From: an uncultured Lachnospiraceae bacterium
GTDB taxonomy: Bacteria; Bacillota; Clostridia; Lachnospirales; Lachnospiraceae
Assembly (NCBI GenBank): GCA_945787485.1
Contig: CALZHV010000064.1
Coordinates: forward strand, 1-10,615
Reading direction: 5' to 3'
Length of the DNA: 10,615 bases
Of this stretch, positions 1-6,915 are shown piece by piece. Under the pieces are notes generated by a model that saw nothing but the letters and a program-made list of their open reading frames with translations, was not told the DNA's origin and made no database searches. Position 1 is the first letter of the stretch. Each line of letters begins with the position of its first letter. The position numbers and the translations under genes were made by a program.

Positions 1-2
1 AT

Positions 3-3000
3 GATGAAAAACATATGGAAGCACTTGCTGCAAAAAGAGATGATAAGAGACATATCAAGGATGCTCAAAGAAAAAAATTGGAGTGTCTGAAAGTCAGCCG
101 TGATAAAAAGCAGCTTGAGGAATTAAAAAATGAACTCGAAGAAATTTTGTCTAAGAGTATAGAAATAGAAAAACGTAAAAAAACATTAAATGCTGATTAT
201 CAGGAAAAAGAAATTATCAATGATTATCTGTTATATATTGCAGACAGAGAAAAATATTATCAATATGATGCTATTGTGAAGTCTGCAATGTCTTCGTCTT
301 CTTTTGATGAAGAAAAGCTTTATCAATATGCGTACAATATTAAAATGAGAACGGATGTCAGCATTGCAGATACGGAAAAGCAGATTAAGGTACTCGAGGA
401 TAAAGTAAGACAGTATGAGCTTGAGCAGGAATATAACGAAAAGCTTTTAAGTGAAGCACAGACTGCTCTTGCGGTTGCCGTAAATGCAAGGCAGCAGGCG
501 ATAAGTGAGATAGAGGCATTTAATGAAATTCTTGCCGGACTACAGCTTTCAATGAGTTCTGTGAGCTTTACCGCACCTGAGGAGCAACTTTTTGAATGTA
601 AGGAAGAACAAAAAAAGTTATTACAGCAGATTGATGAAGAAAAATCTGTTGAGGCAGATTTGGAAGCAAAAATCTATGATACAAAAATGGAGCTTATGGA
701 TTTGACTGCAAAACACAGTGAAATTAACAAGCTTATAGAAGAAATATCACAGAAAGAAAAAGAGTTAAATGATGCAAAAGCGAAGCTTGATAATATAAAG
801 GTTGTTTATCATAACGATGACATTCAAAGACTTCCTAAAGTAATATCGCAAAGAATTACAGATACGGATTTAGATATAGCGGCTTTACACAAAAATATAA
901 CGCTTTCTCAAAAAAATATTCAAAGATTAAAAGAGGGAAGACTTATAGAGCCTTCCGAAAGTGTAAAAAAGGTAATAAACTACATAGAGACAAGACATGG
1001 TGTTACAGCAATGTTTGGTATGGATTATCTGTCTGCACTTCCGGAAAAAAATCGTGAACATTTACTTGAGATAAATCCGGAAATTCCATATGCTATTTTG
1101 ATTTCGGAATATGAAGTAATTAAAGATGATCCAAATATAATGTCTGTTGATATTCAAAATGTTCCGGTTTCAATTTACGATATTAAAACTATAAATGAAA
1201 AGGCATTAATTTACAGTGAGAATGCATTTACAATATGTGCTTCAACACAATATTTGACAGATGAAAATACAAAAAATAAGCTTATTCTGGCAGAGGAAGA
1301 AAAGCTTAAGGATTATAAGACTCAGCTTGAAGTTAAGCATGAGATGATTGAAGCATACAGAGCGGATTTGGGCTTTGTCTTAAGAGTCAGTGACAGGGAA
1401 TTTACAGCTGCTTCCGAAAAGCTTAAAAATGCAAAGCTTGAAGAAATGGAGCTTGAAGAAGCACTGAGAGTAAGTAAGGATAAACTCAGTAATTATGAGG
1501 GGAATCTGTCTGAGAGTAAAACAAAGCTTGCTGATTTTGAAGTAAGACAAAAAGAGCTTATTATCGATATAGAAAAATTGTCTATGACATTAAACATTAC
1601 TGAGGTTATCGAAAAGCATGAAGAAAGTGCTACTGTAGCTAAGAGCGAAATAGAAAGACTTGAAAATGTTGTTTTGGAGCTTTCTAACAAGAACGATGAT
1701 GGTGATAGGCAATATGTTTCCGATAAGGCAAGTCTTGCATTGCTTGAAGAAAAAAAACGTCAGGTTAAGGAGGACTGGAATAATTACAAGGCTTATTACA
1801 ATGAGGGCAAAGAGTATGGTGTCCTGACATTAACTGATGATGAACTCAAGGCAAAATTAAATGCCATGGTAAGCGAAAATAAGGAAAATGCGGAAAGCCT
1901 TAAGGATAAAAAGCTTCTTATGGATACATTGAGTGAGTCAATGGAGCGTATTTTAAAAAATATTGAAAAAAGAGGAATATCCAAGGATGTTCTCGTTCAA
2001 TATGAAAGAGAAAACAAGCTTTATCCGTCAGACGAAGAAGTTTTAAGTATGTGCAAAAAGAGCCTGGCAGATACGGAGCAACAGCTTAAGGAGCTTTTGA
2101 GAAAGCAAAAGGACAAAGAATCAGTAATAAACAGACTTGAAGGCAGCATTTCATATGCGATTTCCAATATTGAAGCGGCATTTGGTCCGTACGAGGATAT
2201 TGATGCATCAGTTTCAGAAATAATGTCGGCACTTGAAAACGGAGAAGAACTCTTAAGAAAGCTTGAAGCTGAGGTTAAAGCCTGCGAAGAAGAGTATAAA
2301 TCATATGTTAAGCAACAGGGATATATGGTTGAACTGTATAAGGATGTAAAACGTATTGTTGCAACAGATGAAATAGACATTTCAAATGCAGTTGTACTCG
2401 GAGAAGATAAGGATAAACTAAGAGAAATATTTGAGGATACGCTTATCAGGTATGACAGAAGCAACAAAAAGCTTGATAAAGCGAAAAATGAGCTTCTCAA
2501 GTTCAAGGGTAATACGGCAACAGCTCTTGACCGGATGGAGGTTTACGAATTGGCAGCAACAATAAGAAATGATGTTGTAATTCCTGACGATTATAATATG
2601 GCGAAGGAGCTTATGGATAATCTCACTTCCATTGTCGAATATATTAGTCTTGAAAGGGGAAGAATAGAGCAAAGCTTAACAGATATGAAAAACATTAAGG
2701 ATAATTTTGAAGAACAGTGCCTGCAAAGATGTCTTGATGTTAAGACAGAGTTAGACAAGCTTCCTAAATTGTCAAGAATTATATCCGGCGATGAAGCGAT
2801 ACAGATGGTAGGACTTACAGTGCCATATGTAAAGGAAGAGTTTATGAGACAACGTATGTCAGATTATATAGACAGAGTTGTGGCACAGGCAGACGATTAT
2901 GACAATGATAAAGAACGAATAAAATTTATCAGAAACAGTTTGACATTAAAGAAAATGTTTGGTGTCATTGTCACGGATATGAATGCCATTAAACTCTCAC

Positions 3001-3443
3001 TTTACAAGAGAGAACGTATAAAAGAACAGAGCAGATATCTTAAATATGAAGAGGCTGTAGGTAGTACAGGACAGTCCCAGGGTATTTACATTCAGTTTTT
3101 GGTGTCAATTATAAACTATATTTCAGGTATGTATCATGCGGGAAATGAGGATGTAAGAACAAAAACTATATTTATCGATAATCCGTTTGGTGCGGCAAAG
3201 GATGTTTATATATGGGAGCCGATTTTTGAGCTGTTAAAGGCAAATAATGTACAGCTTATTGTACCTGCACGTGGAGCTACACCGGCGATAACCGGCAGAT
3301 TTGACGTTAATTACATTCTTGGTCAGCAAATGTCGGGCGGTAAACAGCTTACGGTTGTTATCGATTATACAAGTCAGGTAGACCAGGATGAGCTGGAGTA
3401 TCATGATTTGGAATATGAGCAGGTAAGCTTTGATTTTATATAA
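3..3443 (+). CDS. SMC/MukB-like coiled-coil ATPase (5'-truncated by window edge)
   Basis: This is the C-terminal part of a giant coiled-coil ATPase. The frame is open to the left edge (Asp-Glu-Lys-His precede the first Met at 15), and no Walker A motif is present, so the N-terminal head lies upstream. Numbering from that Met, residues 1-315 are charged Glu/Lys/Leu-rich coiled coil. Residues ~318-417 form a globular, less charged segment placed like an SMC hinge. Coiled coil resumes to ~1010. The C-terminal head has a signature-like GSTGQSQG (1016-1023) and a Walker B strand TIFIDNPFG with Asp1055. The usual catalytic Glu after that Asp is Asn. A strand QLIVPARGA follows. The arm lengths suggest a full protein well over 1300 residues, nearer MukB than RecN. 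A role in DNA or chromosome maintenance or defence is inferred from the fold only. The downstream gene is not a JetD-like gene, which argues against standard Wadjet order. The tail EQVSFDFI resembles a clamp-binding peptide. Confidence 0.8.
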   Translation, partial: DEKHMEALAAKRDDKRHIKDAQRKKLECLKVSRDKKQLEELKNELEEILSKSIEIEKRKKTLNADYQEKEIINDYLLYIADREKYYQYDAIVKSAMSSSSFDEEKLYQYAYNIKMRTDVSIADTEKQIKVLEDKVRQYELEQEYNEKLLSEAQTALAVAVNARQQAISEIEAFNEILAGLQLSMSSVSFTAPEEQLFECKEEQKKLLQQIDEEKSVEADLEAKIYDTKMELMDLTAKHSEINKLIEEISQKEKELNDAKAKLDNIKVVYHNDDIQRLPKVISQRITDTDLDIAALHKNITLSQKNIQRLKEGRLIEPSESVKKVINYIETRHGVTAMFGMDYLSALPEKNREHLLEINPEIPYAILISEYEVIKDDPNIMSVDIQNVPVSIYDIKTINEKALIYSENAFTICASTQYLTDENTKNKLILAEEEKLKDYKTQLEVKHEMIEAYRADLGFVLRVSDREFTAASEKLKNAKLEEMELEEALRVSKDKLSNYEGNLSESKTKLADFEVRQKELIIDIEKLSMTLNITEVIEKHEESATVAKSEIERLENVVLELSNKNDDGDRQYVSDKASLALLEEKKRQVKEDWNNYKAYYNEGKEYGVLTLTDDELKAKLNAMVSENKENAESLKDKKLLMDTLSESMERILKNIEKRGISKDVLVQYERENKLYPSDEEVLSMCKKSLADTEQQLKELLRKQKDKESVINRLEGSISYAISNIEAAFGPYEDIDASVSEIMSALENGEELLRKLEAEVKACEEEYKSYVKQQGYMVELYKDVKRIVATDEIDISNAVVLGEDKDKLREIFEDTLIRYDRSNKKLDKAKNELLKFKGNTATALDRMEVYELAATIRNDVVIPDDYNMAKELMDNLTSIVEYISLERGRIEQSLTDMKNIKDNFEEQCLQRCLDVKTELDKLPKLSRIISGDEAIQMVGLTVPYVKEEFMRQRMSDYIDRVVAQADDYDNDKERIKFIRNSLTLKKMFGVIVTDMNAIKLSLYKRERIKEQSRYLKYEEAVGSTGQSQGIYIQFLVSIINYISGMYHAGNEDVRTKTIFIDNPFGAAKDVYIWEPIFELLKANNVQLIVPARGATPAITGRFDVNYILGQQMSGGKQLTVVIDYTSQVDQDELEYHDLEYEQVSFDFI

Positions 3444-3458
3444 TAAGGTAAATGTATT

Positions 3459-3465
3459 AGGAAGG
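3459..3465 (+). promoter_or_regulatory. Shine-Dalgarno site of the radical SAM gene
   Basis: AGGAAGG lies 8 nt before the ATG at 3474 and only 2 nt before the ATG at 3468, so 3474 is the better start. It shows that the 5' end of the frameshifted gene still carries a normal translation start, in a frame that no longer matches the body of the gene. Confidence 0.7.
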
Positions 3466-3473
3466 AAATGCAT

Positions 3474-4345
3474 ATGCATTACAGGGAAGTAAAAGCTATA
3501 TTATCACCGCAAAATGGAATCTGTATCGCGGATGTACATATGGTTGCATTTATTGTGATTCAAGAAGTAAATGTTATCGTATTAATCATGATTTTGAAGA
3601 TATAGAAGTTAAGGAACATGCTGCGGAGATTTTGGAAAATACACTTAAGAAAAAACGCAGAAAAGGTATGATTAGCACGGGCGCACTTACGGACCCGTAT
3701 GTACCGATTGAAGAAGAACTGCGTATAACAAGAAGATGTCTTCAACAGATAGAAAGATTTGAATTTGGACTAAGCATACAGACAAAGTCAAACCTTATAT
3801 TAAGAGATATAGACATTTTGGAAAAAATAAATAAAAAGACGAAATGCGTAGTTGGAATTACACTTACTACCTTTGATGATGAATTATGTAAGATACTTGA
3901 ACCGGGAGTGTGCACAACGAGCGAGCGTGTTGAAGTATTGAAGGAGCTTAAAAAGCATGGTATTCCGACAATAGTTTGGCTTGCGCCGATTTTACCGTAC
4001 ATAAACGACACGGAAGACAACATAAAAGGCATTCTTGATTACTGTGTGGAAGCAGGCGTGTATGGTATTATGCACAGTTCAATGGGTGTAACCTTCAGGG
4101 AAGGCAGCAAGGAATATTTTTATGAAAAGCTTGATGCTCATTTTCCGGGAATGAAGCTTCGCTATATGGAGAATTTTGAAGAAACAAACGAATATGTAAG
4201 TCCAAATGCCGAAGCACTTATGAAGCTTTTGAAGGATTGCTGCGAAGCCAACAATATTGTATATGACAAGGAAGAGCTGCTCAGATTTATGAGAGAATAC
4301 AATAACAATACGATGGGTGAGCAAATGTCGATTTTTGATTTTTGA
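3474..4345 (+). pseudogene. SPL-family (spore photoproduct lyase-like) radical SAM protein, frameshifted
   Basis: Reading from 3474 gives MHYREVKAILSPQNG, the N-terminus of a small SPL-like radical SAM family, then runs into a stop at about 3606. From 3521 another frame (-1 relative) continues as LYRGCTYGCIYCDSRSKCY, with the CxxxCxxC cluster ligands encoded at 3533, 3545 and 3554, and stays open to the TGA at 4343. Family members, as I recall them, read SPQNGMNLYRGC here, so about four bases (GAAT of a GAATGAAT tandem) appear lost. Restored, the protein would be about 291 residues, near the family size. The body has typical radical SAM barrel strands (STGALTDPY, VVGITLTTFDDEL, IPTIVWLAPILPYIND). 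The longest ATG-initiated frame (from 3632, 237 residues) lacks the cluster and could not be a working radical SAM enzyme. The substrate is unknown. The tail EQMSIFDF resembles a sliding-clamp binding motif. Sequencing or assembly error is a real alternative to true gene loss. Confidence 0.82.
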
Positions 4346-4491
4346 TATCAATTTATAATGGATAGAGTTAAGCTTTGGTGCGTGGATTAAAATAAGAATG
4401 CTATTGTATTTATTATGTAATAAAATTATAATATAATAAATTTGTTGCAAATATTATTATGATAATTTCGTATTATTTGATGCGAATATAA

Positions 4492-4570
4492 TTGGGACAG
4501 TTTTATATATGTTAGCATAACTATCATAATTTTGCTTTTAATTTGTATTAAACAATACAATTGCTGTAAT
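4492..4570 (+). promoter_or_regulatory. Probable malic enzyme promoter region
   Basis: This AT-rich stretch precedes the malic enzyme and holds several near-consensus elements but no single convincing pair. TACAAT (4556-4561) sits 18 nt after TTGCTT (4532-4537). TAGCAT (4513-4518) sits 15 nt after TTGGGA (4492-4497). TGTAAT is at 4565-4570. The upstream gene ends at 4345, so a promoter somewhere here is expected. The exact boxes are a guess. Confidence 0.3.
4543..4560. promoter_or_regulatory. 18-bp palindrome, candidate Rex-like operator
   Basis: TTGTATTAAACAATACAA is a perfect 7-bp inverted repeat around a 4-nt centre. Its length and its TTGT/ACAA ends match the clostridial Rex consensus as I recall it (TTGTTAANNNNTTAACAA); the three bases inside each end differ. 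It overlaps the best -10 candidate and ends 40 nt before the malic enzyme start. Redox control of an NAD-linked malic enzyme would make sense, but this is inference and such palindromes arise by chance in AT-rich DNA. Confidence 0.35.
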
Positions 4571-4600
4571 AAAAAAGATTATAAAAAAGAGGAATATAAG

Positions 4601-5770
4601 ATGAATTACAATGAATTAAGCTTGAAAATGCATGAAGAAAACAATGGTAAACTTGAGGTTGTTTCCAAGGTGAAAATCAAGGACAGAGATGACCTTAGTA
4701 CAGCATATACACCGGGTGTCGCAGAGCCTTGCAGAAAAATCAGAGATAATAAGGCAGATGTTTATAAATATACATGTAAGAAGAATATGGTTGCCGTGGT
4801 TTCTGACGGTACAGCCGTTCTCGGGCTTGGAGATATAGGTCCTGAAGCAGCAATTCCTGTAATGGAGGGAAAATCAATCTTGTTCAAGGAGTTTGGAAAT
4901 GTTGATGCATTCCCGATATGTCTTGATACAAAGGATGTCGATGAAATCGTTGAGACAGTTAAACGTATTGCGCCTGTGTTCGGTGGTATAAATCTTGAAG
5001 ATATTTCAGCACCAAGATGCTTTGAGATAGAAAGAAGACTTAAGGAGGAGCTTGATATTCCTGTATTTCATGACGATCAGCACGGTACTGCAATCGTTGT
5101 AAATGCGGGACTTATAAATGCATTAAAGCTTGTAGGAAAGAAATTTGAAGATGCAAGTGTTGTAATCAACGGTGCCGGTTCAGCAGGTATTTCTATTTGT
5201 AAGCTTATGCTTTTGCTCGGTATTGGTAATGTAGTATTGGTGGACAAACAGGGTGCACTCTGTCCGGGAGAGGATTGGATGAATCCTGCACAGGCTGAAA
5301 TGGCTGAGATAACAAATAAGAATAAAGAGCGTGGAAGCCTTGCTGAAATAATGAAAGGAAAGGACGTATTTGTCGGTGTTTCAGCTCCAAATATTGTAAC
5401 TTCTGAAATGGTTTCAAGTATGGCAGATGATTCCATCGTATTTGCAATGGCTAATCCAACTCCTGAAATTATGCCTGAGGAAGCGAAAAAGGGTGGAGTG
5501 AGAGTAATGGCAACCGGACGTTCAGATTATCCTAACCAGATAAACAATGTTCTTGTATTTCCTGGTATTTTCAGAGGTGCACTTGATGCGAAGGCAAAAG
5601 CTATCACAGAAGAAATGAAAATTGCAGCAGCAAAGGCTATTGCATCTATTGTATCAGATGAAGAATTGAATGAAGAATACATAATTCCGGGAGCATTTGA
5701 TGAAAGAGTTGCCAAGGTGGTTGCCAAGGCAGTTGCCGATGAAGCAAAAAAACTTGGAATAACTAAGTAA
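4601..5770 (+). CDS. Malic enzyme (malate dehydrogenase, oxaloacetate-decarboxylating)
   Basis: It converts malate to pyruvate and CO2 with reduction of NAD(P), in the cytosol, linking C4 acids to pyruvate. The ATG at 4601 follows an AAAGAGG ribosome site and gives 389 residues, the usual size of the short prokaryotic form. Tyr36 lies in YTPGVAEPC and Lys91 in MEGK; these are the expected acid/base pair. Metal ligands are Glu133-Asp134 in NLEDI and Asp159 in HDDQHGTA. The spacing of all these matches E. coli MaeB as I remember its annotation (39, 94, 136/137, 162). A Rossmann motif GAGSAG starts at residue 191, and the next strand ends VLVDKQG; the acidic residue there favours NAD over NADP, tentatively. 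SAPNIVTSEMV and MANPTPEI are further family signatures. Unlike MaeB, it has no C-terminal phosphotransacetylase-like domain. It is monocistronic by context: a 255-nt gap lies upstream and a hairpin follows. The frame extends upstream to 4532, but without a ribosome site. Confidence 0.96.
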   Translation: MNYNELSLKMHEENNGKLEVVSKVKIKDRDDLSTAYTPGVAEPCRKIRDNKADVYKYTCKKNMVAVVSDGTAVLGLGDIGPEAAIPVMEGKSILFKEFGNVDAFPICLDTKDVDEIVETVKRIAPVFGGINLEDISAPRCFEIERRLKEELDIPVFHDDQHGTAIVVNAGLINALKLVGKKFEDASVVINGAGSAGISICKLMLLLGIGNVVLVDKQGALCPGEDWMNPAQAEMAEITNKNKERGSLAEIMKGKDVFVGVSAPNIVTSEMVSSMADDSIVFAMANPTPEIMPEEAKKGGVRVMATGRSDYPNQINNVLVFPGIFRGALDAKAKAITEEMKIAAAKAIASIVSDEELNEEYIIPGAFDERVAKVVAKAVADEAKKLGITK

Positions 5771-5783
5771 TGTCATGAAAATG

Positions 5784-5823
5784 AAGCTGTTGCAATGTAT
5801 GTAATCTGTCATTGTGGCAGCTT
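5784..5823 (+). terminator. Hairpin after malic enzyme, possible weak terminator
   Basis: The arms 5784-5797 (AAGCTGTTGCAATG) and 5810-5823 (CATTGTGGCAGCTT) pair along all 14 positions as RNA, three of them G-U wobbles, around a 12-nt loop. The T tract is short (TTTT overlapping the stem end, then GTCGT). It lies 13 nt after the malic enzyme stop, so a terminator is the natural reading. The weak T run and wobbles may allow read-through into moxR. Confidence 0.5.
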
Positions 5824-5854
5824 TTGTCGTATATTAAAGTTTGACGAAATAAAT

Positions 5855-5859
5855 GGAGG
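5855..5859 (+). promoter_or_regulatory. Shine-Dalgarno site that sets the moxR start
   Basis: GGAGG lies 8 nt before the ATG at 5868 and immediately after the in-frame ATG at 5853. It therefore selects 5868 and rules out the longer reading, which would add five residues. Confidence 0.8.
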
Positions 5860-5867
5860 TTTTGTAT

Positions 5868-6794
5868 ATGCAGGAAAAACTACAGGATGTTCAAAACGAA
5901 GTAAATAAAGTAGTAAAGGGTAAGGAAAATGTAGTTAAAAAGGTTCTTGGTGCAATTATTGCCGGAGGTCATATTTTGATGGAGGATATTCCTGGTGTCG
6001 GCAAAACAACTCTTGCGACTACATTTGCCAGAAGCCTGTCAATGGATTATAAAAGAGTACAGTTTACACCCGATGTTCTTCCGAGTGATATATTGGGATT
6101 TTCAATGTACAATGCCCAGACAAAAGAATTTGAATATAGAGAGGGAGCTGTTTTCACAAACCTCTTTCTTGCAGATGAGATAAACAGAACATCTCCTAAG
6201 ACACAATCTGCTTTGCTAGAGGTAATGGAGGAAGGAACAGCAACAGTTGATGGTGTTACACGTAAGCTTCCTGACCCATTTGTCGTAATTGCAACAGAAA
6301 ATCCGTATGGTTCATCAGGTACACAAATGCTTCCTGAATCACAGCTTGACAGATTTATGGTATGTCTTTCAATGGGATATCCAAGTCATGAAGATGCCAT
6401 AGCAATTTTAAAGGGAAATGCGTCTAAGGCTATAGACAAGATTGAAGGTATAATTACTGTAGATGAGCTTAAGTTACTAAGACAAAAAACAAATGATCTG
6501 AATGTGCATGATGATATATACGAATACATTGTTTCTATCGTAGAAGCAACAAGAAAAATGGATATATTTTCCATGGGAGCGAGTCCTCGTGGCACAATTG
6601 CACTTCTTAGAATGTCAAAGGCAATGGCTGTTATAGAAGGAAGAGATTTTGTTACGGCTAAGGATGTTCAGAGTGTTGTCGTAGATACACTTGGACACAG
6701 AGTTAAGCTGAGCGCACGTGGAAAGTCACAGGGAGTTACTATTCCTGCTGCGATGAATCAGGTGCTGCAGACAATTGCACCACCAAGAAACTAA
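5868..6794 (+). CDS. MoxR-family AAA+ ATPase
   Basis: This is a cytosolic AAA+ ATPase of the MoxR group, which are chaperone-like ATPases thought to remodel or activate partner proteins encoded beside them. From the ATG at 5868 it has 308 residues, normal for the family. Walker A is GVGKTT (43-48), preceded by the family-typical ILMEDIPG. Walker B is FLADEINR with Asp103-Glu104. Sensor 1 is in VIATENPYG, the arginine-finger region is in SQLDRFMV, and sensor 2 lies in GASPRGTIAL. All catalytic positions look intact. It heads a moxR-DUF58-transglutaminase cluster of the kind seen in B. subtilis as yeaC-yeaD-yebA, so the DUF58 protein is the likely direct partner. An unusual 121-nt repeat-bearing gap separates it from that partner. 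No clear promoter of its own is visible, so transcription may start within 5771-5850 or read through from the malic enzyme gene. Confidence 0.95.
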   Translation: MQEKLQDVQNEVNKVVKGKENVVKKVLGAIIAGGHILMEDIPGVGKTTLATTFARSLSMDYKRVQFTPDVLPSDILGFSMYNAQTKEFEYREGAVFTNLFLADEINRTSPKTQSALLEVMEEGTATVDGVTRKLPDPFVVIATENPYGSSGTQMLPESQLDRFMVCLSMGYPSHEDAIAILKGNASKAIDKIEGIITVDELKLLRQKTNDLNVHDDIYEYIVSIVEATRKMDIFSMGASPRGTIALLRMSKAMAVIEGRDFVTAKDVQSVVVDTLGHRVKLSARGKSQGVTIPAAMNQVLQTIAPPRN

Positions 6795-6798
6795 TAAA

Positions 6799-6852
6799 TT
6801 AATGTAAATGTAAAAGCAAATATAAAAGTAAATGTAAATATAAATGTAAACA
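6799..6852 (+). repeat. Degenerate hexamer tandem repeat (TAAATG-type, about 9 units)
   Basis: Consecutive 6-nt units read ttaatg, taaatg, taaaag, caaata, taaaag, taaatg, taaata, taaatg, taaaca. The array fills much of the gap between the moxR stop and the DUF58 gene. Units are imperfect, so recent slippage is not proven. Many units place a stop codon TAA directly before an ATG, so nothing is translated through it. Any role, such as a spacer that tunes expression or an unstructured mRNA leader, is inference. Confidence 0.7.
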
Positions 6853-6902
6853 GCTTAGTATTATATCAATTTTGGTTGACATAATACAATAAGTGAAATA
6901 AT

Positions 6903-6909
6903 AGAGGGA
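6903..6909 (+). promoter_or_regulatory. Shine-Dalgarno site supporting a TTG start
   Basis: AGAGGGA lies 6 nt before the TTG at 6916. The first in-frame ATG (6961) has no ribosome site and would cut into the first membrane helix, so TTG is the likely start codon of the DUF58 gene. Confidence 0.7.
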
Positions 6910-6915
6910 AATAGC

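Noticed and set aside
1..90. ATG ATG at the very start of the window as a possible gene start
   Set aside because: That frame stops after about 29 codons and has no family resemblance. The overlapping open coiled-coil frame is the real gene.
2021..2506. 161-codon minus-strand open frame inside the SMC-like gene
   Set aside because: Its product is Ser/Leu-rich low complexity, which is what the antisense of Glu/Lys/Leu coiled-coil codons gives. It is a shadow of the real gene. The same holds for the minus-strand frame at 7113-7691 inside the DUF58 gene.
3632..4345. Radical SAM gene starting at the ATG at 3632 as an intact 237-residue protein
   Set aside because: This start has no ribosome site and drops the CxxxCxxC motif that lies in the same frame just upstream, so it cannot be the native start.
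4409..4424. Palindrome TTTATTATGTAATAAA downstream of the radical SAM gene
   Set aside because: The arms are only A and T with a 2-nt centre and no following T tract. Not credible as a terminator in such AT-rich sequence.
6876..6904. Perfect -35 box TTGACA before the DUF58 gene, with TAATAG 17 nt later
   Set aside because: The -10 matches only half of the consensus and overlaps the Shine-Dalgarno site, so the transcript would start at or after the ribosome site. Probably chance, though a weak promoter nearby is not excluded.
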